64,000 nucleotides of DNA from [Enterobacter] lignolyticus SCF1 (GTDB lineage: Bacteria; Pseudomonadota; Gammaproteobacteria; Enterobacterales; Enterobacteriaceae): assembly GCF_000164865.1 (NCBI RefSeq), contig NC_014618.1:4650001-4714000 (forward strand). The letters are read 5' to 3'. Both the position numbers and the translations under genes were made by a program. Below are positions 60,233 through 64,000 of the stretch, piece by piece; the first letter of the stretch is position 1, and each line of letters opens with the position of its first letter. The notes beneath the pieces are model-generated. The model was not told where the DNA came from and ran no database searches. It saw only the letters and a list, made by a program, of their open reading frames with translations.

Positions 60233-61267
60233 ATGAATCACGCGATTACGATGGGCATTTTCTGGCATTTGATAGGCGCAGCCAGTGCCGCCTGTTTCTA
60301 TGCCCCTTTCAAGAAAGTGAAACACTGGTCCTGGGAAACGATGTGGTCGGTAGGCGGCGTGGTCTCCTGGCTCATTCTTCCCTGGGCTATCAGCGCCATG
60401 CTGCTCCCGGATTTTTGGGCCTACTACGGTTCGTTTAACGCCTCGACGCTGCTGCCGGTATTCCTGTTCGGCGCCATGTGGGGCGTAGGCAATATCAACT
60501 ATGGCCTCACCATGCGCTATCTCGGCATGTCGATGGGGATCGGCATCGCCATTGGCATTACGCTTATCGTCGGTACGCTGATGACGCCGATTATCAACGG
60601 CAACTTTGATGTTCTGATCAATACCGAAGGCGGCCGGATGACGCTGCTCGGCGTTCTGGTTGCGCTGATTGGCGTCGGAATCGTCACCCGCGCCGGACAG
60701 CTCAAAGAACGCAAAATGGGGATCAGAGCGGAAGAGTTCAATCTGAAAAAAGGGCTGCTACTGGCCGTTATGTGCGGCATTTTTTCCGCAGGAATGTCAT
60801 TCGCCATGAATGCCGCGAAACCGATGCACGAAGCGGCGGCGGCGCTTGGCGTCGATCCGCTGTATGTCGCGTTACCCAGCTATGTGGTGATCATGGGCGG
60901 CGGCGCGCTGGTCAACCTCGGCTTTTGCGTCATTCGTCTGGCAAAAATGCCGAATCTGTCGATAAAAGCCGACTTCTCGCTGGCAAAGCCGCTCATCATC
61001 AGCAATATTTTGCTCTCCGCGCTCGGCGGCCTGATGTGGTATCTGCAGTTCTTCTTTTATGCCTGGGGTCACGCCCGCATCCCGGCGCAATATGACTATA
61101 TGAGCTGGATGCTGCATATGAGCTTCTACGTGCTGTGCGGCGGCCTGGTGGGGCTGGTGCTCAAAGAGTGGAACAATGCGGGTCGTCGTCCGGTGGGCGT
61201 GCTAAGCCTTGGCTGCGTGGTGATTATTATCGCCGCCAATATTGTCGGCCTCGGTATGGCGAACTGA
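60233..61267 (+). CDS. rhaT: L-rhamnose-proton symporter RhaT
   Basis: 344 residues from MNHAITMGIFWHLIGAASAA at 60233, the E. coli length. Ten predicted membrane helices, KVKHWSWETMWSVGGVVSW and MRYLGMSMGIGIAIGITLI. It imports L-rhamnose and L-lyxose. It is expected to be activated by RhaS and CRP. Convergent with rhaR, with 3' ends overlapping by 66 bp. Confidence 0.96.
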   Translation: MNHAITMGIFWHLIGAASAACFYAPFKKVKHWSWETMWSVGGVVSWLILPWAISAMLLPDFWAYYGSFNASTLLPVFLFGAMWGVGNINYGLTMRYLGMSMGIGIAIGITLIVGTLMTPIINGNFDVLINTEGGRMTLLGVLVALIGVGIVTRAGQLKERKMGIRAEEFNLKKGLLLAVMCGIFSAGMSFAMNAAKPMHEAAAALGVDPLYVALPSYVVIMGGGALVNLGFCVIRLAKMPNLSIKADFSLAKPLIISNILLSALGGLMWYLQFFFYAWGHARIPAQYDYMSWMLHMSFYVLCGGLVGLVLKEWNNAGRRPVGVLSLGCVVIIIAANIVGLGMAN

Positions 61268-62116
61268 TCTCGCCATCGTTCGATGACGATGACGCCACTG
61301 CCCTGGCGTCATCCCCACCTCGCGGTTAAACACCACCGAAAAGTAATTGCTGTCCTCAAACCCGCACCGGTTGGCGATGTCGCCGATCAGCAGCTCTGAA
61401 TGCTGCAGCAGATACTGCGCATGGCAAATGCGCAGCTGGCGCAGATAGTGATTGACGGTCATGCCGGTCTGGCTGCGAAACTGCTGGCGCAGGGCGCGCT
61501 CGCTGCACGCCTGTTCGGCGCAAAAGAGATCCAGCGTAAAGGTGCGATTGAGGCTGCCCGCCAGCGCGGTGATGAGCTTGTCGAGCAGCGCTTCGCTCTG
61601 GGTGGCGGCCTGGTTGTCCGTGGCGAAGCGGTGGCGGCGCAGCGTCGCCGCCAGCTGGGCGAACAGCAGCTCCGCCATCTCGTGGGCCAGCGGCTCATCC
61701 TTGTTGCTCTCCTGCTCCAGCAGGGCGATCACCTGCCGCGCCTGGGCCATCCCACTGCTGCCGATGCGCCAGTGGGGCATCCACGGCGTCCCAAACAACC
61801 CCGGGATATGCGCCGACCAGTCGACGTTAAGCCGCAGCCGGTCCGGACAGTAGATAATATTTTGCAGCGCCAGACCGTTGACCGACGCGTAGGAGTGCTT
61901 GTCTTCGGCGCGAATGTAGAACAGATCGCCGCGGGTAATGCGATAAGGACGGTCGTTAAGAAGATGTAAGCCGTTGCCGCGCCATACCAGCACCAGCTCG
62001 CAAAACTCGTGGGTATGCTCCGCAAAGACATTCTGCGGATAGCGATCGGCCACCGCCACCGCCTGGCGCGGTGAAGTGAAAAAATCGGCTTTACGAAGAA
62101 TGAACTGACCGGTCAC
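61202..62116 (-). CDS. rhaR: AraC-family activator RhaR
   Basis: 304 residues, GTG start. N-terminal cupin (FAEHTHEFCELVLVWRGNGL, YRITRGDLFYIRAEDKHSY) and C-terminal double HTH (ACSERALRQQFRSQTG, RCGFEDSNYFSVVFNREVGM). It senses L-rhamnose and activates rhaSR. It is about 20 residues longer than E. coli RhaR, the extra tail lying inside the 3' end of rhaT. Confidence 0.94.
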   Translation of the reverse strand: MTGQFILRKADFFTSPRQAVAVADRYPQNVFAEHTHEFCELVLVWRGNGLHLLNDRPYRITRGDLFYIRAEDKHSYASVNGLALQNIIYCPDRLRLNVDWSAHIPGLFGTPWMPHWRIGSSGMAQARQVIALLEQESNKDEPLAHEMAELLFAQLAATLRRHRFATDNQAATQSEALLDKLITALAGSLNRTFTLDLFCAEQACSERALRQQFRSQTGMTVNHYLRQLRICHAQYLLQHSELLIGDIANRCGFEDSNYFSVVFNREVGMTPGQWRHRHRTMARSVRHTEADNIGGDNNHHAAKA

Positions 62117-62189
62117 AGCGTAACCCCAACGGCGAATAGCCTGTCATTATTAGCCGTTTTACGGCCCCAAAACGGTGATTTTCCTCGCG

Positions 62190-63026
62190 TTACTGTAGCT
62201 GCGTGTCGCGTCCCTGGCGGATGTCGCGCGGCGACCAGCTAAACTCCCGGCGAAAAAGAGTCGAAAAGTGGTTACTGTCGCCGAAACCGCAGCGAAAGGC
62301 GATATCGGTAACGCTCTCATCGCTGTGGCGCAGCAGGTGCCGCGCTTTGGTCAACCGCACGCGGTTGAGGTAGCGCTGCGGCGTCAGGCCGGTGTGCTGC
62401 TTAAGCTGGCGGTGCAGAGTGCGCAACGAAAGCGAAAACCGCGCCGCCACGCGCTCCCAGCACACCTCCTCGGCGAAATGATCCTCAAGCCAGGCAATCA
62501 GATGGTTTAGCCGGGCGTCGTTATCGGTCATTTCCGCCGCCAGGCTGCTTTTACGCAGCACCAGCAGCAGCTGCATAAACAGGATTTCGCGCTGGGCGAT
62601 GGTATGCACATCGCCGCAGTCATCAAACCGCTCCATCTGCTGCACGACGCCTCGCACCTGCTGCAGCGCCGTCTGGCTCACTCGCCAGTGCGACGGCCAG
62701 ACGCCATCCTGCTCCTGCGGCAACAGCTTTTGCATCCCGGCAAGAAACTGGAAGGCGTCCGGCGCGCGGTACAGCACATTGGTCAGGCACAGGTTATCGG
62801 TGTGTTCATACAGATGCCGGTCGCTGTCGCGGACAAAACAGACCGTCCCGCCGCTGATGGTATAGGGCTGGCCGTTAAACACGTGGATGCCGGTACCGTG
62901 CTCAACAATCACAATTTCATGGAAATCATGATGGTGCTCAGGAAACGCGATCTGAGGAAGACGCGGCTCTATCGCAATGGGGGCGAACTCTGACGGAAAA
63001 AAATCCACGCTGTGCAGTATGGTCAT
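62190..63026 (-). CDS. rhaS: AraC-family activator RhaS
   Basis: 278 residues from MTILHSVDFFPSEFAPIAIE at 63026, the E. coli length. Cupin part (PEHHHDFHEIVIVEHGTGIH) and AraC HTH pair (RFSLSLRTLHRQLKQHTG, FRCGFGDSNHFSTLFRREFS). It activates rhaBAD and rhaT with rhamnose. In operon with rhaR and divergent from rhaB. Confidence 0.95.
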   Translation of the reverse strand: MTILHSVDFFPSEFAPIAIEPRLPQIAFPEHHHDFHEIVIVEHGTGIHVFNGQPYTISGGTVCFVRDSDRHLYEHTDNLCLTNVLYRAPDAFQFLAGMQKLLPQEQDGVWPSHWRVSQTALQQVRGVVQQMERFDDCGDVHTIAQREILFMQLLLVLRKSSLAAEMTDNDARLNHLIAWLEDHFAEEVCWERVAARFSLSLRTLHRQLKQHTGLTPQRYLNRVRLTKARHLLRHSDESVTDIAFRCGFGDSNHFSTLFRREFSWSPRDIRQGRDTQLQ

Positions 63027-63201
63027 AACGGCCTCCACCAGTGAGAAATAGTGTCAAAATAGTAATGGTCCGTTATCAACCTCACCTTCAAATTTCAGCA
63101 ATAAAGCGCGCAAACCCTGCCTGTTTTTCAAGAAACGACAGGAAAAATCAGGAAATGCGCGCAGCATCACATCCCCATGAAACGGCATGATGACGGGGAA
63201 T

Positions 63202-63217
63202 TGTGAGCTTTCTCACG
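63202..63217. promoter_or_regulatory. CRP site in the rhaS-rhaB intergenic region
   Basis: TGTGA-gctttc-TCACG matches the CRP consensus except the last base. It lies about 110 bp before rhaB in the divergent control region shared with rhaSR (63027-63327), which holds no gene. Confidence 0.8.
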
Positions 63218-63327
63218 TTCATCTTTGCTTTCTTGCCAGCCGTCATTTTCGACTGTCAGTGACGAGAAGGTGACTCGCTCCCGCGCTTTTTAGACTGTCC
63301 GTACTGACTATCAGAAGGACTCCTGCC

Positions 63328-64000
63328 ATGACTTTTCGCCATTGTGTGGCTGTCGATTTAGGCGCATCCAGCGGACGCGTGATGCTGGCCCGCTATGACC
63401 GCGAACAGCGGACGCTGAATACCCGTGAAGTTCACCGTTTCACCAATACATTGCAGCATGTTGACGGCGTGGATTGCTGGGATGTCGACCGCCTGGAAGC
63501 GGAGATTCGCTGCGGCCTGCAAAAGGTCTGCAACGACGGCATCCTTATCGACAGCATCGGTATTGATACCTGGGGCGTGGATTACGTGCTGCTCGACCGG
63601 CACGGCGAGCGGGTGGGACCCGCGGTTTCCTACCGCGACCGCCGCACCCAGGGCGTGATGCAACAGGCGCAAACGCAGGTTGGCCGCGCGGAGATCTACC
63701 GCCGCAGCGGCATCCAGTTTTTACCCTTCAATACGCTGTATCAGTTTCGGGCGCTGGTAGAGCAACAACCGGAATGGGTGGATCGGGTGGCTCATGCGCT
63801 GCTTATGCCGGATTACTTCAGCTACCGCCTGACCGGCGCGATGAACTGGGAGTACACCAACGCCACGACCACCCAGATGGTCAATATCCACACCGATACC
63901 TGGGATGAGGATTTGCTCGCCTGGGCGGGCGTCCCCTCCCGCTGGCTGGGAACGCCAGCCCATCCGGGCAATGTGATCGGTCACTGGATTTGCCCGCAGG
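63328..64000 (+). CDS. rhaB: Rhamnulokinase RhaB (3' end outside window)
   Basis: The frame starts MTFRHCVAVDLGASSGRVML, the FGGY-kinase phosphate loop, and is open to the window end (224 codons seen). DSIGIDTWGVDYVLLD and YRDRRTQGV are typical of rhamnulokinase. It phosphorylates L-rhamnulose. AAGGAC precedes the ATG. First gene of rhaBAD, controlled by RhaS and CRP. Confidence 0.95.
   Translation, partial: MTFRHCVAVDLGASSGRVMLARYDREQRTLNTREVHRFTNTLQHVDGVDCWDVDRLEAEIRCGLQKVCNDGILIDSIGIDTWGVDYVLLDRHGERVGPAVSYRDRRTQGVMQQAQTQVGRAEIYRRSGIQFLPFNTLYQFRALVEQQPEWVDRVAHALLMPDYFSYRLTGAMNWEYTNATTTQMVNIHTDTWDEDLLAWAGVPSRWLGTPAHPGNVIGHWICPQ

Overview
The window is chromosomal DNA from a member of the Enterobacteriaceae of the Klebsiella/Enterobacter type. 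The housekeeping proteins match their E. coli counterparts in length and most residues (GldA, KatG, MetF, MetLBJ, RpmE, PriA, CytR, FtsN, HslVU, MenA, RraA, PfkA, FieF, CpxPRA, KdgT, SodA, RhaT/R/S/B). Gene order follows the E. coli 88-89 min region in reverse, with insertions and at least one missing block. GC content looks high in the core and clearly lower in the 13-28 kb island. No tRNA, rRNA or CRISPR array was seen. The species cannot be fixed from sequence reading alone.

Region 1 (1-9.65 kb) is a catabolic cluster: the 3' part of a multidomain PTS protein (EI plus EIIA-Fru), fructose-6-phosphate aldolase, glycerol dehydrogenase, a DeoR regulator, a dehydratase-type glycyl radical enzyme with its activase, and NagB-like and NagA-like enzymes. 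Together they can be read as amino-sugar phosphate to F6P, then DHA plus G3P, then glycerol. yijE and katG (with an OxyR-type promoter) follow on the minus strand.

Region 2 (13-31 kb) is an accessory island read on the minus strand. From right to left it holds: cdiB; a cdiA reduced by deletion to its 3' end, with its immunity gene and terminator; a block of phased repeats; a truncated tyrosine recombinase and an RHH/RelE-type toxin-antitoxin pair; four orphan CdiA-CT/immunity modules; a second copy of the phased-repeat block plus an extra GAGTC/GACTC array; two more orphan modules; a decayed VENN remnant; and a three-gene secreted/lipoprotein operon. The repeat blocks (18.36-18.73 and 26.24-26.59 kb) each hold an 11-bp array, a hairpin, a 16-bp palindrome and a 10-bp array. 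They are direct repeats bracketing about 8 kb. They look plasmid-derived (iteron- or centromere-like) and are the most unusual part of the window.

Region 3 (31-42 kb) carries metF, then an inserted yjiH-yjiG-iadA-hypT-racemase group and a LysR/carboxymuconolactone decarboxylase-like pair, then metL-metB and divergent metJ. MetJ box arrays precede metF and lie between metB and metJ.

Region 4 (42-64 kb) is core genome: rpmE, priA, cytR, ftsN, hslVU (sigma-32 promoter), menA, rraA, pfkA, fieF, cpxP with the CpxQ sRNA, cpxRA, yiiM, a DapA-like aldolase, kdgT, sodA, rhaT, rhaR, rhaS and the start of rhaB. Two oddities are the direct rraA-pfkA junction, which lacks the zapB-glpFKX-tpiA-sbp block of E. 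coli, and a 662-bp structured non-coding insertion that splits a terminator hairpin between the DapA-like gene and kdgT.
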